DNA of 8,646 nt from an uncultured Ectothiorhodospiraceae bacterium. Lineage in GTDB: Bacteria > Pseudomonadota > Gammaproteobacteria > UBA6429 > Thiohalophilaceae. The notes beneath the pieces are model-generated. The model was given only the letters and a program-made list of their open reading frames with translations, had not been told where the DNA came from and did no database searches. The translations under genes and the position numbers were made by a program. Position 1 is the first letter of the stretch. Each line of letters opens with the position of its first letter. The DNA is taken from contig CAMYMO010000375.1 of assembly GCA_947259425.1 (NCBI GenBank), positions 1-8,646 on the forward strand, in the 5' to 3' direction. Shown here piece after piece: positions 1 through 6,346 of this stretch.

Positions 1-969
1 CCAGGCCAATACTTTCGCATAAAGCTTGATCAAGATCGTTCCGTTCAATCAATAGTCTATGACATCAGTAAGCTTGAAACGCTATCAATCCATCGTGATG
101 GGGATAGTTTTACCACCAGCGTTCAGCATAAAGACGTTGAAATTAGAACCCATCATGCCGCCGCCATGATAAAAAGTTCTTTGTTTGAAGCAGGTCGCGA
201 CGCCGGTCTATCCGACAGCTTAACGATGGAACTCGCACATATTTTCGGTTGGGACATCGACTTCGCCCTCGACATTCGACAGGGTGATCAATTTACGGTT
301 ATCTATGAAGAACATTTCCTTGATGGCAGCAAGCTAAACGATGGACCGATCCTGGCAGCAGAGTTTGTTAACCAGGGAAACATTTATAAAGCAATCCGTT
401 ATACCGATGAAGAAAATCGTAGCGACTATTATTCTCCTGATGGTTTATCCATGCGCAAAGCATTCCTGCGTACCCCGGTCGACTTCAGGCGCATTAGTTC
501 ACGTTTTGGCAAACGTAAACATCCTGTTCTTAATCGCATAAGAATGCATAAGGGTGTTGATTACGCAGCACCACGTGGCACCCCGATTAAATCATCGGGG
601 GATGGTAAAATTGTCCATAAAGGCCGTAAAGGTGGTTATGGTCGTACTATCATCATCAAACACGGTGGACGCTACAGCACTTTATACGCACATATGTCGT
701 CTTATAAGCGTGGCTTACATGTGGGCAAGCGTGTCAAACAAGGTCAAACCATTGGCTATGTCGGCAGTTCAGGCCGAGCAACCGGACCGCATCTGCACTA
801 TGAATTCCGTGTCAATGGCGCGCATCGTAACCCATTAACGATTCGGTTACCGCATGCAAAACCGATTAATAAAAAGTATAAGCATGATTTTGTTGCTCAT
901 GCACAAGCCATGATCGACAAAATTAATATGTACAAAGAAACCAACGTCGCCCTTAACTCTCAAAAATGA
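1..969 (+). CDS. M23 family peptidoglycan DD-metalloendopeptidase (MepM-like), 5' end cut by window
   Basis: A periplasmic zinc peptidase that cuts peptide cross-links in peptidoglycan, as MepM (YebA) does during wall expansion. The frame is open from base 1, so the gene begins outside the window; the ATG at 166 is internal. Of the 322 visible residues, about 1-150 match the N-terminal OapA/Csd3-like region of this family, and about 165-285 are the LytM/M23 domain. The zinc and catalytic set is complete: H183 and D187 in RMHKGVDYAAP, H231 in LYAH, and H264/H266 in GPHLHYEF. The signal or membrane anchor and any LysM domain would lie upstream and cannot be seen. A basic tail follows the peptidase domain. 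anmK starts 13 bases after the stop, so the two are probably co-transcribed, linking wall cutting to recycling of its products. The family is secure; the MepM name rests on domain layout and context. Confidence 0.93.
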   Translation, partial: PGQYFRIKLDQDRSVQSIVYDISKLETLSIHRDGDSFTTSVQHKDVEIRTHHAAAMIKSSLFEAGRDAGLSDSLTMELAHIFGWDIDFALDIRQGDQFTVIYEEHFLDGSKLNDGPILAAEFVNQGNIYKAIRYTDEENRSDYYSPDGLSMRKAFLRTPVDFRRISSRFGKRKHPVLNRIRMHKGVDYAAPRGTPIKSSGDGKIVHKGRKGGYGRTIIIKHGGRYSTLYAHMSSYKRGLHVGKRVKQGQTIGYVGSSGRATGPHLHYEFRVNGAHRNPLTIRLPHAKPINKKYKHDFVAHAQAMIDKINMYKETNVALNSQK

Positions 970-982
970 TTCCAAACATATC

Positions 983-2092
983 ATGGAAGAACTCTATATA
1001 GGGTTAATGTCTGGTACCAGCAATGATGGCATTGACGCTTGTCTGGTTAATTTATCCCCCAATCATTTTGAATTAGTCGGTACTTTTTACCAGGCTTACC
1101 CCGAAGAAATAAAGACACAATTAGATCAGCTCGTAACCGATCAAACTATTTCGCTACCAGCATTATCTTCACTAGATCATTCATTGGCTGTACTTAATGC
1201 GGTTGCCGTCAATAAGCTATTGTTAGCCTGCAAGGTAAATAAAAAGACGATTTCAGCAATCGGTTATCATGGTCAAACTATTTATCATGAGCCTGATGCT
1301 GATAAAGCCAACTCCATACAGATTGGCGACCCGAGCTTTTTAGCTGCACGAACCCAATTACCAGTAGTCGCCGACTTCCGTCGAATGGATATGGCTGTAG
1401 CTGGACAAGGTGCCCCGCTTGTTCCTGGATTTCATCAACATCTATTTCACAGCAACGATAAAAATCGTGCCATCTTGAATATCGGTGGCATTGCTAACCT
1501 GACAATCCTGCCAAAGGATATCAGCCTACCCGTCATCGGGTTTGACACAGGCCCTGGCAACGTTTTGTTAAATGAATGGAACCAACGCCACCAGCACAAT
1601 GACTATGATGATGGCGGCCTCTGGGCGGCTAAAGGGAACTGTATCGAACCGCTTTTACAAAATTTGCTGGAAGATGATTATTTTACTAATCCGCCACCTA
1701 AGAGCACCGGGCGTGAATATTTTAATCTGGCGTGGCTGGAACAGAGATTCCAACCAGCTCGTTACCATGCACAAGACATACAAACAACGCTTGCTCATTT
1801 ATCAGCACATTCAATTACGAAAGCAATTGTCAACTTTGCGCCGAATACCCAACAGGTATACGTCTGCGGGGGTGGCTATAAAAATAGCTTCCTGATGGAT
1901 TTATTGGCAAAACAACTTGGGCCCATTGAATTAGCCAGCACTGAATCTCTGGGACTACACCCCGACTGGGTTGAGGCCACAGCCTTTGCCTGGTTAGCAC
2001 AACAACGGCTATTGGAAAAAGCTGGGAACGTTATGAGCGTAACGGGTGCGGCTAGGCCTGTTCTACTTGGTGCAATTTATAAAAGTAATTAA
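983..2092 (+). CDS. anmK: Anhydro-N-acetylmuramic acid kinase
   Basis: A cytoplasmic kinase that uses ATP to open and phosphorylate 1,6-anhydro-MurNAc to MurNAc-6-phosphate, returning murein breakdown products to metabolism. The 369 residues match the usual family length. Family motifs appear in order: GLMSGTSNDGID (7-18), GYHGQT (94-99), GDPSFLA (115-121), ADFRRMDMAVAGQGAPL (130-146), GGIANLT (168-174), GFDTGPGN (186-193) with the presumed catalytic base D188, CGGG (295-298) and HPDWVEATAFAWLA (326-339). The ATG at 983 puts the first motif at residue 7, as usual. No clear Shine-Dalgarno sequence precedes it, so it may depend on translation of the M23 gene 13 bases upstream. The stop lies 4 bases from the stop of the convergent GGDEF-EAL gene, leaving no room for a terminator between them. 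Confidence 0.97.
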   Translation: MEELYIGLMSGTSNDGIDACLVNLSPNHFELVGTFYQAYPEEIKTQLDQLVTDQTISLPALSSLDHSLAVLNAVAVNKLLLACKVNKKTISAIGYHGQTIYHEPDADKANSIQIGDPSFLAARTQLPVVADFRRMDMAVAGQGAPLVPGFHQHLFHSNDKNRAILNIGGIANLTILPKDISLPVIGFDTGPGNVLLNEWNQRHQHNDYDDGGLWAAKGNCIEPLLQNLLEDDYFTNPPPKSTGREYFNLAWLEQRFQPARYHAQDIQTTLAHLSAHSITKAIVNFAPNTQQVYVCGGGYKNSFLMDLLAKQLGPIELASTESLGLHPDWVEATAFAWLAQQRLLEKAGNVMSVTGAARPVLLGAIYKSN

Positions 2093-2096
2093 TACG

Positions 2097-4277
2097 CTAT
2101 CGTAAACTATGCACGGACCCTGAATTTGGGTTAGATGCGTCCCATGAACCGTGTTCGAGCAGCGGTGTAATTAATTTTGCCGCTAATGGCCGACTTATGT
2201 GATATCCCTGAACCAAATCACAGTCTAGTGAGGCCAGTAATTTAAGCACGGTCCCATTCTCGACACCCTCGGCTATAACCTTCAAACCAAGAATATGGGC
2301 CATATCAATAACAGAGTGAACGATCGCCGCGTCGTCCGAATCGGTTTCCATATCCATGATAAACGACTTATCGATTTTAAGTTTATGCACGGGTAATTTT
2401 TTCAACAGACTTAATGATGAGTAACCGGTACCAAAGTCATCAACCGCAAAACTGACATTAAGCATATTCAATTTATCCATCACTTCGACAACATGATCTG
2501 GATTATCCATAATAGAACTTTCAGTCACTTCAAATTCGAAATATTCAACAGGAACCGTGGTATTTTGTAGCATCATTTCGAGTTGAGGTGCAAAATCTGC
2601 ATCGTTTAGATTATGCATCGACAAATTAATCGAGATAAGAATATCGATACCCATTTCATGCCATTTCTCACGTTGGCGGATTGCTGAATTTATTACCCAA
2701 TAGGTTAATGGGCGGATAAGACCCGACTGCTCTGCCATCGGAATAAAGTCGTCGGGGGGAATAAATCCGCGTTCAGGATGGTTCCAACGCACTAAAGCCT
2801 CGACACCGATAATACGTGATGAAGCAATATCGACTTCTGGTTGATAAAATAATTCTAACTGGTTCTCATGAATCGCCTGACGAAGCTCACCCATTAAACT
2901 TAATCGATCCGGCGTATTCCTATCAGCGCCCGGATTATAAATACAATATTCAAGTTTATTTTGCTTCGCATAGTACATAGCAACATCCGCCGATTTTAAA
3001 ATCGTTGATGTTGTTGTGCCATGTTGTGGATAAGTGGCGATACCAATGCTTGCAGAGATAGAAAAAGCCATATCCGATAAATAGAACGAAGGCTCTAACG
3101 CAGACTGAATTTTGTTCGCAACCGTCTTCGCATTAATTTCATCCGTGTCGGCCAGTAAGATTGCAAACTCGTCACCGCCCAGGCGACCTAATATGTCTGA
3201 AGGTCGTAAAATATCTTTGAGACGTAATCCAACTTCAATTAACAGCTGGTCTCCGCAATCATGCCCCAAGGTATCATTAATGTCTTTAAACCGATCCAAA
3301 TCCATCATGACGACCGTAAAAATCGAATTATCTCTTTTTGCTTCAATAAATAAGTTATTAAGCCGGTTCTGAATGGAAAACCGATTTGGTAAGCCCGTTA
3401 ACGAATCATTCATAGCCAGTTTTTCGAGTTGTTCATTGACCCCTTTCAACTCTTTGGTGCGGTCCATGACCCTTTCTTCTAAATATAAATTTAATTCCTT
3501 TACCGTTACCAAAGCCTCATCTTTATCTTCAATACTCGTTTTGAGTTTGTCCATCATCTGGTTAAAAACGTCGCCAAGGTGACCCAGTTCGTCACTACTT
3601 TTTATTTCGACCTTTTTATCCAGGATACCTGCAGCGATCCTTTTCGCACCTTGAATCAACTGTAAAATCGGTTTCATGGTGTAATGCCTGAATACGGTAA
3701 AAATCCCGGCGCCAAGCAAAGTGGTAAAAATAAAATTAATCACAATCTGATTGATTAATTTACTTTGTAACTCTTTTTCAATTCGAGACTTACTTACCCC
3801 TACTTTAAAATCACCCAGTAATCTATTCTGAAAAAAAATAGGAAAGCTTTGTTGGATTATATCTTTATTTGAATTTAGATCTTTTATCACTTTCTCGAGC
3901 ATCAAGGTTTTCGTGTTACGCATCTTTTCAGCAATAATACTGTTTCTTCTATCGATGTATGAAGTTAATGCTTTCCCATCCGGATTAAATATCACTGCAT
4001 AAACGATATCCTCACCCTTATTCACTTCTTCCATATAATTATTTAATGCATCGTAATCATAGGAAAGTATTGCTTCTGGGGTGATGCTGACAATAAAACT
4101 GCCCAACATCTCACTTTGGTTAATTATATTAGAAAGACTTGTATTTTTTTGCGACTGGTAATTAATGAAGGCCTGGGTGCCCAAAATGAGAAGGGCAACA
4201 GCAACGGCCAAGGTAACAAACTTACCTACCAGGCTGTTATGCCACACAAAACCGACAACGTTTGAGTGATCACTCAT
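2097..4277 (-). CDS. Membrane-bound GGDEF-EAL protein (c-di-GMP cyclase/phosphodiesterase) with HAMP domain
   Basis: A 726-residue inner-membrane protein for c-di-GMP turnover. In order: TM1 (about 20-38), a periplasmic sensor of about 135 residues that I do not recognise (possibly single-Cache-like), TM2 (about 174-196), HAMP (about 197-250), a coiled-coil linker (250-288), GGDEF (about 289-448) and EAL (about 460-710). Both catalytic domains look intact. The cyclase has GGDEF at 367-371 and an RxxD inhibitory site (RPSD, 358-361) at the standard five-residue spacing. The phosphodiesterase has EAL (493-495), N551, EVTE (583-586), DDFGTGYSS (613-621), K634 in LKID, EGVE (670-673) and QGY (690-692). 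Which activity dominates cannot be read from sequence. An AAGGA lies 12 bases before the ATG, an unusually long spacing. The sensor-coding part is AT-rich: 131 G/C in the 420 bases at 3721-4140. Confidence 0.96.
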   Translation of the reverse strand: MSDHSNVVGFVWHNSLVGKFVTLAVAVALLILGTQAFINYQSQKNTSLSNIINQSEMLGSFIVSITPEAILSYDYDALNNYMEEVNKGEDIVYAVIFNPDGKALTSYIDRRNSIIAEKMRNTKTLMLEKVIKDLNSNKDIIQQSFPIFFQNRLLGDFKVGVSKSRIEKELQSKLINQIVINFIFTTLLGAGIFTVFRHYTMKPILQLIQGAKRIAAGILDKKVEIKSSDELGHLGDVFNQMMDKLKTSIEDKDEALVTVKELNLYLEERVMDRTKELKGVNEQLEKLAMNDSLTGLPNRFSIQNRLNNLFIEAKRDNSIFTVVMMDLDRFKDINDTLGHDCGDQLLIEVGLRLKDILRPSDILGRLGGDEFAILLADTDEINAKTVANKIQSALEPSFYLSDMAFSISASIGIATYPQHGTTTSTILKSADVAMYYAKQNKLEYCIYNPGADRNTPDRLSLMGELRQAIHENQLELFYQPEVDIASSRIIGVEALVRWNHPERGFIPPDDFIPMAEQSGLIRPLTYWVINSAIRQREKWHEMGIDILISINLSMHNLNDADFAPQLEMMLQNTTVPVEYFEFEVTESSIMDNPDHVVEVMDKLNMLNVSFAVDDFGTGYSSLSLLKKLPVHKLKIDKSFIMDMETDSDDAAIVHSVIDMAHILGLKVIAEGVENGTVLKLLASLDCDLVQGYHISRPLAAKLITPLLEHGSWDASNPNSGSVHSLR
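4263..4276. other. 14-base perfect palindrome over the GGDEF-EAL start codon
   Basis: TGAGTGATCACTCA is its own reverse complement and covers the last two bases of the ATG and the next four codons. In RNA it could fold as a 5-bp stem with a GAUC loop that buries part of the start codon; in DNA it could be an operator. A 14-base palindrome is expected roughly once in 16 kb by chance. Confidence 0.4.
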
Positions 4278-4357
4278 CGCGAGACGAAATCCTTAGCAAT
4301 TTTTCAGTTTTGCTGGAATTAAAACGACAAACACTTAAATGTCTCCATCTATCGTTC

Positions 4358-4382
4358 GCAACCGTTGATAACGTCAAGTTGC
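4358..4382 (-). other. Bulged stem-loop in the GGDEF-EAL leader
   Basis: On the minus strand GCAAC and GTTGC pair as an outer 5-bp stem, and CGTT and AACG pair as an inner 4-bp stem with an ATC loop. A TTGA bulge lies on one side only. It sits about 80-105 bases before the GGDEF-EAL start codon. Confidence 0.4.
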
Positions 4383-4408
4383 AAATAACAGGCAGCGACG
4401 ACTTAATC

Positions 4409-4422
4409 TTGCCTTTCGGCAA
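4409..4422 (-). other. GAAA-tetraloop hairpin in the GGDEF-EAL leader
   Basis: On the minus strand TTGCC-GAAA-GGCAA gives a 5-bp stem closed by a GNRA tetraloop, about 130-145 bases before the GGDEF-EAL start codon. It is a stable small RNA hairpin if the leader is transcribed from further upstream. No T-run follows, so it is not a terminator. Confidence 0.4.
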
Positions 4423-4452
4423 TAAATTTAATTTGATATGAGTGAAAATGGT

Positions 4453-4527
4453 GCCCCCTAACAAAAATGTTAAATTGAACACCAATATATGTCGGCAATT
4501 TGCCTTGTTTATTTAATCGTTAGGGGC
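4453..4527. repeat. Imperfect inverted repeat, small MITE-like or long-stem element
   Basis: The ends read GCCCCCTAAC (4453-4462) and GTTAGGGGC (4519-4527). They are inverse copies apart from one extra C. Inside them TTAAAT (4470-4475) pairs with ATTTAA (4511-4516), and the centre holds an 11-base palindrome, GGCAATTTGCC (4494-4504). An AAAAT lies near both outer ends (4445-4449 and 4529-4533), which could be a remnant target duplication or just AT-richness. Confidence 0.5.
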
Positions 4528-4550
4528 AAAAATACCAGCTTAAAACAATG

Positions 4551-5711
4551 TCATTTCCTTAATTCTATTGGGACATAGGCCCTTTCTGGCTCACCCGCAT
4601 AGACCTGGGTTGGGCGGAAAATTCGATTATCACCAAGCTGCTCACGCCAGTGCGCTAACCAGCCAGCCGATCGTGCCACCGCGAAGATGGCGGTAAATTG
4701 ATCCGCCGGGATACCCATTTCGTTATAAAGAATACCTGAATAAAAATCGACATTCGGATAGACACCCTTATGTGCTAATCGATCCTCACATACGCGTTCC
4801 ACTTCTTTCGCCGTTTCCAATAAGCTATTTTGATTTCCACCTTTCGATTCAAGCACTTTATCAACCAGTTTTTCCAGGAATTTTGCCCGTGGATCCTTGG
4901 TCTTATACTCGCGGTGCCCCATGCCCCAAATCTTCTCTTTATTGGCAAGCTTTTTATCAATATAAGCTTCGACTTTATCCGGCGCTCCAATCTCTTCGAG
5001 CATCTCCAGGACCTTTTGATTTGCACCACCATGTAACGGCCCGGATAAGGTGCCAATTGCCGCCGCGATCACGTTATAAGGGCTGGCTAAGGTGGAGGCG
5101 GTCACCAATACTGAGAAAGTTGACGCATTGATGGTGTGCTCAGCATGCAAGATTAAACAAACATCCATGATTCTGGCCATTAGTGGATCCGGCTCGTTGC
5201 CGGTAAACATGTATAAGAAATTTTCCGCATAACTTAAATCATCACGCGGCTCCGGAGCCTCATATCCATGACGTAAGTATTCCCACATCGCGACCATGGT
5301 GGGCATCCTGGCAATAATCTTCACACTCATGTTGTGGATATAATCCAGATCTTCACAGGCATCCGCACCGGTCAGGCATTCATTACCAGGATAAAACATG
5401 CCTAAACTGGCCACCGAGGTCTGCAACATATCCATCGGATGTCCGGAAGGCGGGAAGGTCTTCATCAGGTCTCGAATATGATATTGAGTTTTACGGTTAT
5501 GACGGATGCGTTGATCAAAATCCTCAAGCACAGAAGCGGTTGGGAGTTCGCCATCGAGCAACAGCAACGTTGTTTCTTCGAATGTGCTCTTTTCAGCCAA
5601 TTGCTCAATCGGATAACCGCGATAAGCCAGGATGCCCTTCTCGCCATCAATGTCCGAAATATTGGATTGGGTAGCCGGAACACCTGCTAGTCCCGGAAGA
5701 TACTCACTCAT
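4551..5711 (-). CDS. gltA: Citrate synthase, short (about 380-residue) form
   Basis: Condenses oxaloacetate with acetyl-CoA to citrate, the entry step of the TCA cycle. At 386 residues it is shorter than the allosteric hexameric E. coli GltA (about 427) and resembles the dimeric form of Gram-positives, archaea and PrpC. The catalytic residues are present: H227 in GPLHGGANQ, H266 in GMGHREYKTKDPRA and D322 in NVDFYSG. Substrate-binding segments HAEHTINASTF (189-199) and the arginines in ARSAGWLAHWREQ (346-358) are also there. The N-terminal GLAGVPATQSNISDIDGEKG is typical of the short class. 2-Methylcitrate synthase is a close relative and cannot be excluded, but no prpB, prpD or acnD lies nearby, so I favour citrate synthase. 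The start is well supported by AGGGAG six bases before the ATG. It sits alone, with gaps of 193 bases on the erpA side and 273 bases towards the GGDEF-EAL gene. Confidence 0.92.
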   Translation of the reverse strand: MSEYLPGLAGVPATQSNISDIDGEKGILAYRGYPIEQLAEKSTFEETTLLLLDGELPTASVLEDFDQRIRHNRKTQYHIRDLMKTFPPSGHPMDMLQTSVASLGMFYPGNECLTGADACEDLDYIHNMSVKIIARMPTMVAMWEYLRHGYEAPEPRDDLSYAENFLYMFTGNEPDPLMARIMDVCLILHAEHTINASTFSVLVTASTLASPYNVIAAAIGTLSGPLHGGANQKVLEMLEEIGAPDKVEAYIDKKLANKEKIWGMGHREYKTKDPRAKFLEKLVDKVLESKGGNQNSLLETAKEVERVCEDRLAHKGVYPNVDFYSGILYNEMGIPADQFTAIFAVARSAGWLAHWREQLGDNRIFRPTQVYAGEPERAYVPIELRK

Positions 5712-5717
5712 ATTTGT

Positions 5718-5723
5718 CTCCCT
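5718..5723 (-). promoter_or_regulatory. Ribosome binding site of the citrate synthase gene
   Basis: AGGGAG on the minus strand, six bases before the ATG at 5711. It is the strongest such site in the window and fixes the start codon. Confidence 0.85.
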
Positions 5724-5750
5724 AGAATACGTTCAGTTGAATCTAGAATA
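5722..5750. repeat. Pair of 8-base direct repeats at 21-base spacing before citrate synthase
   Basis: CTAGAATA occurs at 5722-5729 and 5743-5750, start to start 21 bases, about two helical turns. A 10-base dyad TTCAGTTGAA (5732-5741) lies between them. The block overlaps the edge of the ribosome binding site, so it would lie in the leader or near the transcription start. It may be an operator, but the copies are short. Confidence 0.4.
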
Positions 5751-5904
5751 AGGAAACCGCCATAGAAATTACATGGGATTTCAATAAGATAGTTTGGATA
5801 GGCTAAAGGATAGCACACCACCTAATGATGGCGTCTATTCCCGCTAGGATTATTTACCGCGTTGCTTAAAAATAAACCCGTGAGAAATCAGTGACTTCGT
5901 TTCG

Positions 5905-6246
5905 TTAAACTGAAAATGAAGAACCACAACCGCAGGTGGTCGTTGCATTCGGGTTATTGATGATAAATTGAGCACCTGAGAGATCCTCTTTGTAATCGAC
6001 CTCAGCGCCAACCAAATATTGGAAGCTCATCGGATCAACCACCAGGGTAACCCCGTCATTGTCGACGACCAGATCGCCTTCCTGGGAATTCTCGTCAAAA
6101 GTAAAACCGTATTGAAAGCCAGAACAGCCGCCTCCAGTGATGAAGACGCGTAATTTCAGGTCATCATTGCCCTCTTCGGCAATCAGTTGCTTAACCCGCT
6201 TGGCAGCATTATTAGTAAATACGATATCTTCAGCTGTTTCACTCAT
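5905..6246 (-). CDS. erpA: ErpA, A-type iron-sulfur carrier protein
   Basis: A cytoplasmic A-type carrier that delivers Fe-S clusters to target enzymes, including IspG/IspH of isoprenoid synthesis in E. coli. From the ATG at 6246 it is 113 residues, against 114 in E. coli. The three cluster cysteines are C41 in TGGGCSGFQYGFTFD and C105 and C107 in TTCGCGSSFSV at the C-terminus. VVDPMSFQYLVGAEVDY is also typical of ErpA rather than IscA or SufA. An in-frame GTG at 6258 would add four residues, but nothing like a ribosome binding site precedes it. The ATG has a weak GTGAG seven bases upstream, and its length matches the family better. It probably has its own promoter despite lying behind argC and bactofilin on the same strand, since the gap holds a good promoter and an IscR-like palindrome. 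Confidence 0.96.
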   Translation of the reverse strand: MSETAEDIVFTNNAAKRVKQLIAEEGNDDLKLRVFITGGGCSGFQYGFTFDENSQEGDLVVDNDGVTLVVDPMSFQYLVGAEVDYKEDLSGAQFIINNPNATTTCGCGSSFSV

Positions 6247-6266
6247 GGTTCGACTCACTTTAAATT

Positions 6267-6291
6267 TATACCATAATAATTATATGGTTAT
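6267..6291. promoter_or_regulatory. Predicted IscR type 2 binding site overlapping the erpA -10 box
   Basis: A 25-base dyad reading TATACCATA, seven bases, TATGGTTAT on the plus strand. It fits the published IscR type 2 consensus (half-sites WWWWCCxYA and TRxGGWWWW separated by seven bases) at every defined position, on both strands. It covers the -10 box and likely start point, so a bound regulator would be expected to repress. IscR control of erpA is known in E. coli, there through a type 1 site as far as I recall. The iscR gene is not in the window. Confidence 0.6.
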
Positions 6292-6307
6292 GTAATACCC
6301 ACGTCTA
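6279..6307 (-). promoter_or_regulatory. Predicted sigma70 promoter for erpA
   Basis: On the minus strand, TAGACG (6307-6302, four of six matches to TTGACA) is followed by exactly 17 bases and then a perfect TATAAT (6284-6279). Transcription would begin near 6272, giving a leader of roughly 26 bases to the ATG at 6246. It is the best promoter I can see in the window. Confidence 0.65.
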
Positions 6308-6346
6308 GACCAAATGTAGGGGCAATTAGTCAGATATCAAGGTCCT

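Larger units (their letters stand above)
4278..4550. other. 273-base AT-rich leader/intergenic region between citrate synthase and the GGDEF-EAL gene
   Basis: Contains no credible gene. It holds an imperfect inverted repeat of about 75 bases next to the citrate synthase stop, a GAAA-capped hairpin and a bulged stem-loop. It is the 3' flank of citrate synthase and the 5' leader of the GGDEF-EAL gene. A weak promoter is possible on the minus strand: TTGACG (4377-4372), 18 bases, GATAGA. There is no hairpin with a T-run that would make a standard terminator for citrate synthase. Confidence 0.6.
5712..5904. other. 193-base intergenic region upstream of citrate synthase
   Basis: Contains no gene. 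The citrate synthase end holds the AGGGAG ribosome binding site and a pair of 8-base direct repeats. A possible extended -10 (TGCTATCCT on the minus strand, near 5812-5820) lacks a -35 partner, so I do not call a promoter. No terminator hairpin for erpA is clear. Confidence 0.5.
6247..6346. other. Intergenic region between the bactofilin gene and erpA
   Basis: A 100-base gap that holds the erpA promoter and the IscR-like palindrome. The part next to the bactofilin stop (6308-6346) shows no hairpin with a T-run, so read-through from the argC operon into erpA is possible. Confidence 0.7.

Noticed and set aside
166..969. ATG at 166 as the start of the M23 peptidase
   Set aside because: The frame is open back to base 1 and the 55 upstream codons read as family-like sequence, so the gene is cut by the window rather than starting here.
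4278..4440. c-di-GMP (GEMM) riboswitch in the GGDEF-EAL leader
   Set aside because: A GAAA-capped stem is present, but the conserved core following it (an ACGCAAAGCC-like stretch and the partner helix) is absent by eye.
4270..4485. A 71-residue minus-strand open frame overlapping the GGDEF-EAL start
   Set aside because: No ribosome binding site, no recognisable domain, and it covers the leader with its hairpins; it looks like chance.
4453..4527. Inverted repeat as an integron attC site
   Set aside because: The ends resemble RYYYAAC/GTTRRRY, but the outer R and Y positions do not fit, the inner stem lacks the attC L-box layout with extrahelical bases, and no integrase or cassette genes are present.
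4551..5711. Assignment as 2-methylcitrate synthase (prpC)
   Set aside because: The families are close, but no other propionate genes are near, and the short citrate synthase form is a simpler reading; not fully excluded.
6247..6258. GTG at 6258 as the erpA start
   Set aside because: It adds only MSRT before the ATG, has no ribosome binding sequence and makes the protein longer than typical ErpA.
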